From positions 124,001 through 188,000 of the forward strand of contig JAMSKV010000007.1 of assembly GCA_024515975.1 (NCBI GenBank): a DNA stretch of 64,000 nucleotides, in the 5' to 3' direction. Below, piece after piece: positions 1 to 7,556 of this stretch; position 1 is the stretch's first letter; every line of letters begins with the position of its first letter. This DNA is from Endosaccharibacter trunci. Its GTDB lineage: Bacteria > Pseudomonadota > Alphaproteobacteria > Acetobacterales > Acetobacteraceae. The notes beneath the pieces are model-generated. The model searched no databases, had not been told where the DNA came from, and worked only from the letters and a program-made list of their open reading frames with translations. Both the position numbers and the translations under genes were made by a program.

Positions 1-921
1 GTGGAAGGCGCCGGAGGCGATGAACAGCATGTGGTCGGTCTTCACCGGCCCGTATTTGGTGTTCACCGTCGTGCCCTCGATCAGCGGCAGCAGGTCGCGC
101 TGCACGCCTTCGCGGCTGACGTCGCCGCCGCGGAAACCGCCTTCCGAAGACCGGGCGCAGACCTTGTCGATCTCGTCGAGAAAGACGATGCCGTGGTCCT
201 GGGCATGGGCGACGGCCTCGCGGGTGATGGCGTCGTTATCGAGCAGGCGGTCCGCCTCCTCGCGGATCAGCGCGTGACGGGCCGATTCCACGCTCATGCG
301 ACGCGGCTGGGCGTTGCGGCCCATCATGCCCTTCATCATCTCGCCGAGATTGATGATGCCGGCAGGTGGCATGCCCGGCACGTCCATCTGGCCGATCGTC
401 TGGCCGGCCGGCTCGGCGACCTGGATCTCGACCTCCTTCTGCTCAAGTTCGCCGTCTCGCAGCATGCGCCGGAACTTGTTCTTGGTGTCCGCGGACGCCG
501 TGGCGCCCACCAGCGCATCCACCAGGCGGTCCTCGGCCGCCTTCTCGGCCGCCGCCTGCACGTCGCGCCGCCTGATATCGCGCAGCATGGTCAGACTGAC
601 CTCGACCAGGTCGCGCACGATGCTCTCAACATCGCGGCCGACATAGCCGACCTCGGTGAACTTGGTCGCCTCGACCTTGAGGAACGGTGCCTGCGCCAGC
701 TTGGCGAGCCGGCGCGCGATCTCGGTCTTGCCGCAGCCGGTCGGGCCGATCATCAGGATGTTCTTGGGCACGACCTCGTCGCGCAGGCCGTCGGCGAGCT
801 GGGCGCGCCGCCAGCGGTTGCGAAGGGCGATGGCGACGGCCCGCTTGGCGTCGTTCTGGCCAACGATGAAGCGGTCGAGTTCGCCGACGATTTCGCGCGG
901 GGAATAGGTGGGAACGTCCAT
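1..921 (-). CDS. hslU: ATP-dependent protease ATPase subunit HslU (5' part, runs off left edge)
   Basis: HslU is the AAA+ unfoldase that feeds substrates into the HslV peptidase in the cytoplasm. The visible N-terminal 307 residues begin [20 protein letters not shown] and contain the Walker [10 protein letters not shown] near residue 55. The family-specific intermediate (I) domain follows, and then the Walker B region FLDEIDK and the [15 protein letters not shown] segment that are diagnostic of HslU/ClpX-type ATPases. The C-terminal third lies outside the window. The ATG shares one base with the hslV stop (TGATG), so the two are translationally coupled with hslV upstream, the usual order. Confidence 0.97.
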   Translation of the reverse strand, partial: MDVPTYSPREIVGELDRFIVGQNDAKRAVAIALRNRWRRAQLADGLRDEVVPKNILMIGPTGCGKTEIARRLAKLAQAPFLKVEATKFTEVGYVGRDVESIVRDLVEVSLTMLRDIRRRDVQAAAEKAAEDRLVDALVGATASADTKNKFRRMLRDGELEQKEVEIQVAEPAGQTIGQMDVPGMPPAGIINLGEMMKGMMGRNAQPRRMSVESARHALIREEADRLLDNDAITREAVAHAQDHGIVFLDEIDKVCARSSEGGFRGGDVSREGVQRDLLPLIEGTTVNTKYGPVKTDHMLFIASGAFH

Positions 922-1490
922 CAGCCGATGGCCTCCACGATCACGGAATGATTGGTATAGACGCAGATATCGCCGGCGATGCGCATCGCCTTGCGCGCGA
1001 TCTGTTCGGCGGTCAGTCCCTCGACGTCGATCAGGGCGCGGGCGGCGGAGAGCGCGTAGTTGCCGCCGGAGCCAATGGCGATCACCCCGTCCTCCGGCTC
1101 CAGCACGTCGCCGTTGCCGGTCAGCGTGAAGGAGCGGGTCTCGTCGGCCACCGCCATCATCGCCTCGAGCCGGCGCAGATAACGGTCGGTGCGCCAGTCC
1201 TTGGCCAGTTCGACGCAGGCGCGTTCGAGCTGGTTGGGGAAGCGTTCGAGCTTGGCCTCGAGACGCTCGAGCAGGGTGAAGGCATCCGCGGTGGCGCCCG
1301 CGAAGCCGGACAGGATGGTTCCCCCCGGGCCGATCCGGCGCACCTTGCGGGCATTGCCCTTGATCACCGTCTGGCCGAGCGTCACCTGCCCGTCGCCCGC
1401 CATCGCCACCTGGCCGCTCTTGCGCACGCACAGGATGGTGGTTCCGTGCCAGCCGATCGGATCGTGGCCGGCGTTTTGATTGGTCTGCAT
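921..1490 (-). CDS. hslV: ATP-dependent protease peptidase subunit HslV
   Basis: HslV is a proteasome-beta-like peptidase that forms the proteolytic core with HslU. The start chosen is the ATG giving [20 protein letters not shown]; a longer in-frame start adds 12 residues without similarity to the family. The sequence HGTTIL carries the catalytic Thr that becomes N-terminal after a short propeptide is removed, the usual alphaproteobacterial arrangement. The block [11 protein letters not shown]-like (here [11 protein letters not shown]), the GFAGATADA segment and [15 protein letters not shown] are conserved HslV signatures. Length is 189 residues, normal for the family. No convincing sigma-32 promoter was found upstream. 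Confidence 0.97.
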   Translation of the reverse strand: MQTNQNAGHDPIGWHGTTILCVRKSGQVAMAGDGQVTLGQTVIKGNARKVRRIGPGGTILSGFAGATADAFTLLERLEAKLERFPNQLERACVELAKDWRTDRYLRRLEAMMAVADETRSFTLTGNGDVLEPEDGVIAIGSGGNYALSAARALIDVEGLTAEQIARKAMRIAGDICVYTNHSVIVEAIG

Positions 1491-1573
1491 GATGATGAGA
1501 GATAGCGCAGCGCGGACGTGCCGCAAGGCACACGCCAGCCAATATCACAAATCGTCTAAATGCTAGTATATCG

Positions 1574-1602
1574 TTGTGTCGTTTCGATAGCGAGGCTATG
1601 TA
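1574..1602 (+). promoter_or_regulatory. Candidate sigma-70-type promoter for the hydrolase gene
   Basis: TTGTGT at 1574-1579 is separated by 17 bases from TATGTA at 1597-1602. It lies in a stretch between hslV and the hydrolase that is clearly richer in A+T than its surroundings. Pattern only. Confidence 0.3.
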
Positions 1603-1653
1603 ATATCAGGCATATCGGGGGGCGGTCTGCCTTGTTGGACAGTCAGCAAGCAT

Positions 1654-3129
1654 ATGATCGTCTTTTCAGGGCAACAGCTAGTCGCGCATTGGAACAAGGG
1701 CGAGAGCGACTACCTGCTGGTGACGTTCGATCAGCTCAATACCGAGCTGGTGGCCGAAACGCACTTCCTGCTCCAGGCGCAGGTGGTTCCCGGCCGGATC
1801 TCGTGCATCGGCGTTACAACCCGGGTCCGGAATTTCTACCGCAGCTCCGAGATCGAGCGGATCGTCGCCGAGGTGGAGAAGGTACGCGGCGACCGCCCGG
1901 TGATCGTGTTCGGCCAGTCCGCCGGCGGATACGCGGCGCTCAAATATTCCGGGCTGCTGCGGGCGGACTACGTGATCGCCTGTTCGCCGTTCTTTGCTGT
2001 CCGGCCGGATGAGTTGGGCCTGACGGACGAGCGGCAGAAGCGCATCCTCGTCCACATGATGGCCACGCACAATGTCGTGGACCGGCCCGAATTCGAGGGC
2101 ATGGCGATCCGTCAGGAAGACACCAGCGGACGCATTGTCGCGCTGTACGATCCGGGTGAGATGGTCGACGCTTACGCGATCAGGCTGATTCGCAAGGCAA
2201 TCCCGCAGGCCGAGATCCTGACGGTGCCACATGCGGGACATGTGATCTATGACGGCAGCTGGAGCTCGGCCCTGCTGGAGTCTATGGTCGGAGCCATTAG
2301 GGCGGAGGATACCGGCCAGTTGACCCTGACCCTGGCGGCGATGCGGCGTCGGCAGCTGCCGTTTCTGATCCGTGCGTTGACCAAGGCCGCGAACCGCAAG
2401 CCCGGCCTGTTCGTCGGCGCGATGAACGCAAAGCGCATCACTGCGCATCCGAATTATTCCGACCTGATCAGGGACGCGTTCAATCTGCGCGCCATCAACC
2501 TGCTGGCGGAACGCGGCGATTTCGAACGCGCCGCTCGGCATCTCTCCACGATGATGCGCGGCAGTTACGGTTTCGAGATTCGTCCTGCGCGCTGGGACGC
2601 CGGCGCGACCCCGACGGCGATGCTGGAACGTCATCCCTGTCTCGTGCTGTCGATGCACGGCAGTTTTCTCTGCTGGAGCGTGGAGCACGGTTCCGCGCGG
2701 TTCGAGCCGCATCCGTTCAACCTGACCACACGATTGCCGATCCTGGCGCGTATTCGCGAGGGTCGCGCCGTGTTCTGCACCGTGTCCGAGGGCGTGGAGA
2801 CGGAGATCCGGCTGTTTCCGGACGAACCCGGGACGCCCGAGGCGCCGGACGAGATCATGGCCCTGGACGGCAACTGCGTCGCGCTGCGCAACGCCGGCCG
2901 CTACATGGGCGCCCTTCCGGATGGCGGACAGCAAATCCTGCCGGGTGTCAGCATCCAGCAGCGAATGGTGGTGCTGTCGATCGAGGAGAAGAGCGCCCTG
3001 TTGCAGCGCCGGCAGGCCACCTGGTTCGACAAGGTCTCTGCCGCACAGACGCCCCCGCCCGACCGCGCGAGCGTGAAAACGGTGCAGCGTTCCACTCCGC
3101 GCTGGCTCAAACTGTTCGGGCGCGGCTAA
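1654..3129 (+). CDS. Two-domain protein: alpha/beta hydrolase fold plus uncharacterised C-terminal domain
   Basis: A 491-residue cytoplasmic-looking protein with no signal peptide. Residues 1-205 read as an alpha/beta hydrolase: the nucleophile elbow is GQSAGG (Ser near 90) and a terminal His lies in PHAGHV near residue 195. The middle part (about 205-310) is helical and unassigned. The C-terminal 160 residues repeat short hydrophobic beta-like strands containing the phrases DGNCVALRNAGRYMG and LSMHGSFLCWS, reminiscent of beta-trefoil or fascin-like modules, but I cannot assign a family. The first ATG in frame is used; its ribosome site is weak. The gene is transcribed divergently from hslVU and convergently with the chemosensory operon. 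Substrate unknown. Confidence 0.75.
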   Translation: MIVFSGQQLVAHWNKGESDYLLVTFDQLNTELVAETHFLLQAQVVPGRISCIGVTTRVRNFYRSSEIERIVAEVEKVRGDRPVIVFGQSAGGYAALKYSGLLRADYVIACSPFFAVRPDELGLTDERQKRILVHMMATHNVVDRPEFEGMAIRQEDTSGRIVALYDPGEMVDAYAIRLIRKAIPQAEILTVPHAGHVIYDGSWSSALLESMVGAIRAEDTGQLTLTLAAMRRRQLPFLIRALTKAANRKPGLFVGAMNAKRITAHPNYSDLIRDAFNLRAINLLAERGDFERAARHLSTMMRGSYGFEIRPARWDAGATPTAMLERHPCLVLSMHGSFLCWSVEHGSARFEPHPFNLTTRLPILARIREGRAVFCTVSEGVETEIRLFPDEPGTPEAPDEIMALDGNCVALRNAGRYMGALPDGGQQILPGVSIQQRMVVLSIEEKSALLQRRQATWFDKVSAAQTPPPDRASVKTVQRSTPRWLKLFGRG

Positions 3130-3136
3130 AGCCGCG
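3121..3136. terminator. Small stem-loop at a convergent gene junction
   Basis: CGCGGC (3121-3126) pairs with GCCGCG (3131-3136) around a TAAA loop that contains the hydrolase stop codon. No T-run follows, so an intrinsic terminator is possible but weakly supported. Confidence 0.25.
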
Positions 3137-3148
3137 TCGCGCTTGCGT

Positions 3149-4696
3149 TCACGAAACGGGTGCCGTCGGCAGGCAGAGCTGGAAGCTGGTGCCGTTGCCC
3201 GGCGCGGTCCGCACACGCACCGCGCCGCCGACCTGCTGGATGAAGCCGTAGACCATCGACAGCCCGAGCCCCGTGCCTCGGCCCACCTCCTTGGTGGTGA
3301 AGAACGGCTCGAAGATGCGCTGCGCCACCTGGGGTGTCATGCCGCTGCCGGTATCCTCGACGGTGACGACGACGCAGCCGGGCTCGGGGATCTTGCCCGT
3401 GAGCAGGACATGCCCGTCCTCGTCCGCCAGGCAGTCCGCGCCGGTCGTGCGCAGCGTGATGGTGCCTTCGTCCTGCATCGCGTCGCGCGCATTGATGCAG
3501 AGGTTGAGCAGCGCCAGTTCGAGCTGGGCCGGGTCCACCAGCACTTCGGGGAGGTTGTCCTGGAGCGCGAACACGAAGCGGATGTCGCGACGGTCGATGC
3601 TGCGCACCAGCAGATCCCCCATCGCCTCCACCAGCGCGTTTACCGCCACCGGTACCGTGGCCGTATCCTGCTGGCGGCTGAAGCCGAGCAGGCGCTGCGT
3701 CAGGGCGGCGCCCCTTTCCGCACCGGCGATCGCCGTTTCCAGCAGGCGGTTGAGCCGCGCATCGTTCCCGGCCGCACGCTGCGCCAGTTCGAGACTGCCG
3801 AGAACCGCGGTCAGGAGGTTGTTGAAGTCGTGGGCGACACCGCTGGCCATGGTTCCGAGCGCCTGCATGCGATCGGCCTGGCGCAGCCGGTCCTCCATGA
3901 GCTTCTGTTCCGTGATGTCGCGCTCGAACGAGGCCAGCAGCGCTATCGATCCGTCGCTGTCGCGCAGAGGACCGCGCAGGCGCTCGTTCCAGCGCATCGA
4001 CGGGCCGTTGCCGCTGCACCAGGTGGCAATGCCGCCATCGCCGCTATGGATCGCCGCGGCATCCAGCCGGGCGATGCGTTCCAGGGCGGCCTGCTCCACC
4101 CGGCCGGCGGCGATCTCCTTCTCGGTGCGCCCGATGCAGGCTTCCGGCTCCGCGCCCAGACGCTCTGCCGCTGCGCGATTGATCCGCACGAAGCGACCCT
4201 CGCGGTCCTTGAACGACAGGCCGTCGCGCGTGCCGTCCATCAGCCCCTGCAGCAGCATCTGCTCCAGGCGCAGGTCTCGCGCCATCCGGGCCCGCTCGGA
4301 AGCCTGCCGCACCATGGACAGCAGCGCCGCCGGTTCCCAGGGCTTGTGCGCGTAGCCCGAGATGCGTCCGTCGTTCAGTGCGGAGACCACGGCGCTGAGA
4401 TCGGCATAGCCGGTGAGCAGGATCGCTTCCGCATCGGAAACGGCGCGCGCGCGCGCCAGGAACACGTCCCCGGTCATGTTCGGCATGCGCTGGTCGGACA
4501 GGATCACCGAAACCAGCGGCTCGGCGGCGAGCAGGCCCAGCGCCTCCTCCGGCACGGTGCTGGAAAGGATGCGATACTCCTCTTCCAGTAGGTCGCCGAG
4601 CGCGACAAGGATGTCGGGCTCGTCGTCCACCAGCAGGATGGTCGGACGCCCGGCGGTGTGGTGGCGCAGGGCCCGCGAAAGCAGGGTTTCCGTCAT
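3149..4696 (-). CDS. Hybrid histidine kinase, REC-PAS-HisKA-HATPase (last gene of chemosensory operon)
   Basis: A soluble 515-residue kinase without membrane segments. Residues 18-135 form a receiver domain with an acidic pair at 24-25, phospho-acceptor Asp68 in SDQRMPNMTG and Lys118. A PAS domain covers about 145-265 and ends in the typical FERDITEQK. A coiled linker leads to HisKA with His289 in GVAHDFNN, and to an ATPase domain with NLCINARDA, DTGSGM and GRGTGLGLS boxes. The start overlaps the preceding kinase gene by four bases. An N-terminal receiver means the kinase can take phosphoryl input, plausibly from the hybrid CheA or the upstream kinase. No DNA-binding output is encoded alongside, so the final target is unknown. 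Confidence 0.92.
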   Translation of the reverse strand: MTETLLSRALRHHTAGRPTILLVDDEPDILVALGDLLEEEYRILSSTVPEEALGLLAAEPLVSVILSDQRMPNMTGDVFLARARAVSDAEAILLTGYADLSAVVSALNDGRISGYAHKPWEPAALLSMVRQASERARMARDLRLEQMLLQGLMDGTRDGLSFKDREGRFVRINRAAAERLGAEPEACIGRTEKEIAAGRVEQAALERIARLDAAAIHSGDGGIATWCSGNGPSMRWNERLRGPLRDSDGSIALLASFERDITEQKLMEDRLRQADRMQALGTMASGVAHDFNNLLTAVLGSLELAQRAAGNDARLNRLLETAIAGAERGAALTQRLLGFSRQQDTATVPVAVNALVEAMGDLLVRSIDRRDIRFVFALQDNLPEVLVDPAQLELALLNLCINARDAMQDEGTITLRTTGADCLADEDGHVLLTGKIPEPGCVVVTVEDTGSGMTPQVAQRIFEPFFTTKEVGRGTGLGLSMVYGFIQQVGGAVRVRTAPGNGTSFQLCLPTAPVS

Positions 4697-6483
4697 GAAG
4701 CGGCCCCCGCGATCCGGGCGACGCCGGCCGGAACGGAAACGGTGAAACGCGCCCCGCCGCCATCGGGCGTGTCCAGGACGATCGCGCCGCCATGCGCGCG
4801 CACCACGTTGTAGGCGATGGCCAGTCCAAGTCCCGTCCCGGAGCCGACGGGCTTGGTGGTGAAGAACGGCTCGAACACGCGCTCACGCAGCGTGTCCGGC
4901 ACGCCCGGGCCGTTATCGGCGATGGCGATGGTGTAGTTCTCACCCTCCAGCGCGGTGGCGATCCGGATCACCCGTGCCGCGGTACGGACGGGCTCGGCGT
5001 TCAGGGCGTCCGCTGCGTTGCCGACAATATTCATGATCACCTGGTTCAACAAAGCCGGCTGGCAGGACAGTTCGCGCGGCGCATCGAACTGCCGCTCCAC
5101 CGTGATTCCGGTACCCAGCTTGTGCGTCAACAAGGTCAGTACCGTGTCGATCGCGTCGGGTACGTCGACGGTCTGGTGCTCGCTCTCGTCCAGGCGCGAG
5201 AACTTGCGCAGGTTGAGAACCAGATTCTCGATGCGCTTCAGGCCGAGGCTCATCGCCGAGACCCTCTCACGCGCCTTCGCGAGCTTGGGCCCTATTTCCG
5301 CCGGCAGCGAGGCGTCCGCGTTCCCGGCGATCTGGTCCAGCAGGCGCGACACCGTGCCCTGATGGGCGACGATAAAGGCGAGCGGGTTGTTGATTTCGTG
5401 CGCGATGCCGGCGACCAGCTCACCGAGCGAGGCCATTTTCGCGGTCTGCACCAGCTTGCCCTGCGCTTCGCGGAGCTGCTCGTTGGCCTCGGCCAGAGCC
5501 TCGGCCAGGGCCGCCTTCGCGGCGAAGGCGGCGGCTTCCTCGCGCGCCCGGTCGATCGCCGCCTGGCGGCCACGTAGCTCGGTTTCGATCCGCGCGGTCT
5601 CGTCCTGCAGCAGCTTGCGACGAACCATGGCCCGCACGCGCAGGCCGATCGCTTCCGCGCCGACGGCGCCGGAGACGACGTCGTCCACCCCGGCACCATA
5701 GGCCTGGGCGACCAGCAGGCGTCCGCCAGCCCGCTCGCCATCGCCCAGGCCGAGAATCCGCAGGCTGGTGACAGGGGCAAGCTCGCTCTGCTCCGCATCG
5801 GCGCGCAACCGGAAGATGTTGAGCCAGGCGCACAGCGCGATGCCGTCGAAGCGCTGCGCCTCGAGATCGACCACCACGCAATCGACCGCGCCGCGCGCCT
5901 CGGCCACGGCTTCTGCCAGACCGTTCTCGGGATCGTCGAGAATCTCCGCCTCGTAACCCTCACGACCCAGCAGCGCGGCCAGGTTCTCGGCCGCATCGCG
6001 GCTTTGGTGCAGGAGCAGGACGCGGGCGCGCCGGAACACGCCCACCTCGCGCCCGAACTCCGCCGCGGCGCCGGTCCTGTCCGAGGCGGGCTGGGCGCCG
6101 CCCTGACGCAACAGCGCGCCGATCCGCAGCAGAATCAGCGACTGGTCCGAGGATTTCGGCACGTAGGCATCCGCGCCGCTCTCGAGCCCTTCGCGCTCCA
6201 GACCGGGCTCCGAGGCTTCGGTCAGCATCAGCACCGGGATGGCGCGCGTCCGCACGTTCAGACGCAGCGCGCGCACCAGCTCCCCGCCGCTCATGCCCGG
6301 CAGGTGGTAGTCGCAGACCACCAGATCGGGCACGGCCTGGTTCAGGCTGTCCAGCGCCGCTTCGGCGCTGGCGGCACGCTCGACGGAGAAGCCGCCGCGC
6401 TCCAGCACGCGGCGGATCATCAGGGCCTGGGTATCGGAATCCTCGACCAGCAGCAGCCGGCCGTTCGCGCCGCTGCCATTCAT
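4693..6483 (-). CDS. Hybrid histidine kinase with two N-terminal receiver domains (CheS3-like)
   Basis: A soluble 596-residue kinase. Receiver 1 (about 8-125) is complete, with an acidic pair near 15, Asp58 in CDYHLPGMSG and Lys110. Receiver 2 (about 153-292) keeps a central Asp206 in VVVDLEAQ, but the acidic pocket position reads LLLHQSRD, so it may be a pseudo-receiver. A coiled coil (about 295-350) joins HisKA with His362 in GIAHEINNP and a HATPase domain with NIVGNAADAL, DNGPGVP and GSGTGLGLA. Domain order resembles CheS3 of the Rhodospirillum centenum Che3 cyst-control pathway, except that no PAS domain is evident. It overlaps cheB by four bases, consistent with translational coupling. 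Confidence 0.92.
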   Translation of the reverse strand: MNGSGANGRLLLVEDSDTQALMIRRVLERGGFSVERAASAEAALDSLNQAVPDLVVCDYHLPGMSGGELVRALRLNVRTRAIPVLMLTEASEPGLEREGLESGADAYVPKSSDQSLILLRIGALLRQGGAQPASDRTGAAAEFGREVGVFRRARVLLLHQSRDAAENLAALLGREGYEAEILDDPENGLAEAVAEARGAVDCVVVDLEAQRFDGIALCAWLNIFRLRADAEQSELAPVTSLRILGLGDGERAGGRLLVAQAYGAGVDDVVSGAVGAEAIGLRVRAMVRRKLLQDETARIETELRGRQAAIDRAREEAAAFAAKAALAEALAEANEQLREAQGKLVQTAKMASLGELVAGIAHEINNPLAFIVAHQGTVSRLLDQIAGNADASLPAEIGPKLAKARERVSAMSLGLKRIENLVLNLRKFSRLDESEHQTVDVPDAIDTVLTLLTHKLGTGITVERQFDAPRELSCQPALLNQVIMNIVGNAADALNAEPVRTAARVIRIATALEGENYTIAIADNGPGVPDTLRERVFEPFFTTKPVGSGTGLGLAIAYNVVRAHGGAIVLDTPDGGGARFTVSVPAGVARIAGAAS

Positions 6484-7556
6484 CGCGCCGCACTCCGGAC
6501 GCGCGCACCGAGCTGGCCGAGAATGGCGGGCGCGATCTCGTCGATCGGCAGGCTGGCGCAGGAGCCGCCCAGGCGCACGGCGACCGCCGGCATGCCGTAC
6601 ACCACCGCGGTGGATTCATGCTCGGTGATGGTGGCCGCGTTCTGCCGGCGCATCGCCACCAGCCCGGCGGCGCCATCATCGCCCATTCCGGTCAGGAGGA
6701 CTCCCAGCGCGTCGGGGCCGAGCCGGGCCAGGGAGTCGAACAGGACGGTCGCGGACGGGCGCTGGCCGGATACGGGGCCACCGGAATCGAGACGCGCACG
6801 CAGTCCGGAGCCCGACAGAGTGAGATGTTTCTCGCCAGGAGCCACATACACATGGCCCGGCTCCAGCTGCTCGTTGTCCTGCGCCACCGAGACACGCGGC
6901 GGAATCAGGCCGTTGAGCCAGTCGGCGAAACCCTCCACGAACGGCGCGCCGATATGCTGCACCAGCAGGATCGGCAGCGGGAAATTCTCCGGAAGACGGC
7001 CCAGCAGCCGGGCCAGCGCCTGCGGTCCGCCGGTGGAGGCGGCCAGCCCCATGACCGTTGCATTGGCGATCGACTGAAGACCGCCGACACGCTCCGGCGG
7101 CGGCTCGGGCCGAATCGCGGTGCCCCTGCGCCGGATCACCGGCACCTCGCTCATGATGGCGAGCTGGGTGGCGATGGTGCGGGCGGCGGCGGGATAGGCG
7201 CCGCCGTCGAACAGGCCGCCGGGCTTTTCCACCACAGCGAGCGCGCCGGAGCGAAGCGCGTTCATGGAGATGCGGAGCGAGACATCCTCCACAGCGTCGG
7301 CGATCACCACGATCGGGGTCGGGAATTCGGCCATGATCCGGCGCGTGGCTTCCAGCCCGTCCATACCCGGCAGGCGGATATCCATGGAGATCACGTCGGG
7401 CCGCAGCGTGGGGATCGCCGCCAGGGCCGCCTCGGCGGTCTCGACCGCGCCGGCCAGGGTCAGACGTGGATCGGCCTGGATGATATGCGTCAGCAGCCGG
7501 CGGATCACCGGCGAGTCTTCCACGACCAGAACGCGCGCGGCAGGACGGCCGGTCAT
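6480..7556 (-). CDS. cheB: Chemotaxis response regulator protein-glutamate methylesterase CheB
   Basis: CheB removes methyl groups from chemoreceptor glutamates and is the adaptation partner of CheR. The receiver domain has phospho-acceptor Asp59 in SMDIRLPGMDG and Lys111. The methylesterase domain has the complete catalytic triad: Ser174 in AASTGG, His201 in VQHIGA and Asp294 in GMGDDG. Length is 358 residues, normal for the family. One oddity is in the receiver, where the switch Ser/Thr usually found after the fourth strand reads VVIADAV, with Ala instead. The gene overlaps cheA upstream and the two-receiver kinase downstream by four bases each. Confidence 0.96.
   Translation of the reverse strand: MTGRPAARVLVVEDSPVIRRLLTHIIQADPRLTLAGAVETAEAALAAIPTLRPDVISMDIRLPGMDGLEATRRIMAEFPTPIVVIADAVEDVSLRISMNALRSGALAVVEKPGGLFDGGAYPAAARTIATQLAIMSEVPVIRRRGTAIRPEPPPERVGGLQSIANATVMGLAASTGGPQALARLLGRLPENFPLPILLVQHIGAPFVEGFADWLNGLIPPRVSVAQDNEQLEPGHVYVAPGEKHLTLSGSGLRARLDSGGPVSGQRPSATVLFDSLARLGPDALGVLLTGMGDDGAAGLVAMRRQNAATITEHESTAVVYGMPAVAVRLGGSCASLPIDEIAPAILGQLGARVRSAAR

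Noticed and set aside
1491-1653. Heat-shock (sigma-32) promoter for hslVU
   Set aside because: No CTTG-type -35 with a correctly spaced CCCCAT-type -10 could be found on the minus strand; only a loose TATACT was seen.
1678-3216. A 512-codon minus-strand frame opposite the hydrolase gene
   Set aside because: No motif. The plus strand has the GQSAGG nucleophile elbow and sensible hydrophobic patterning.
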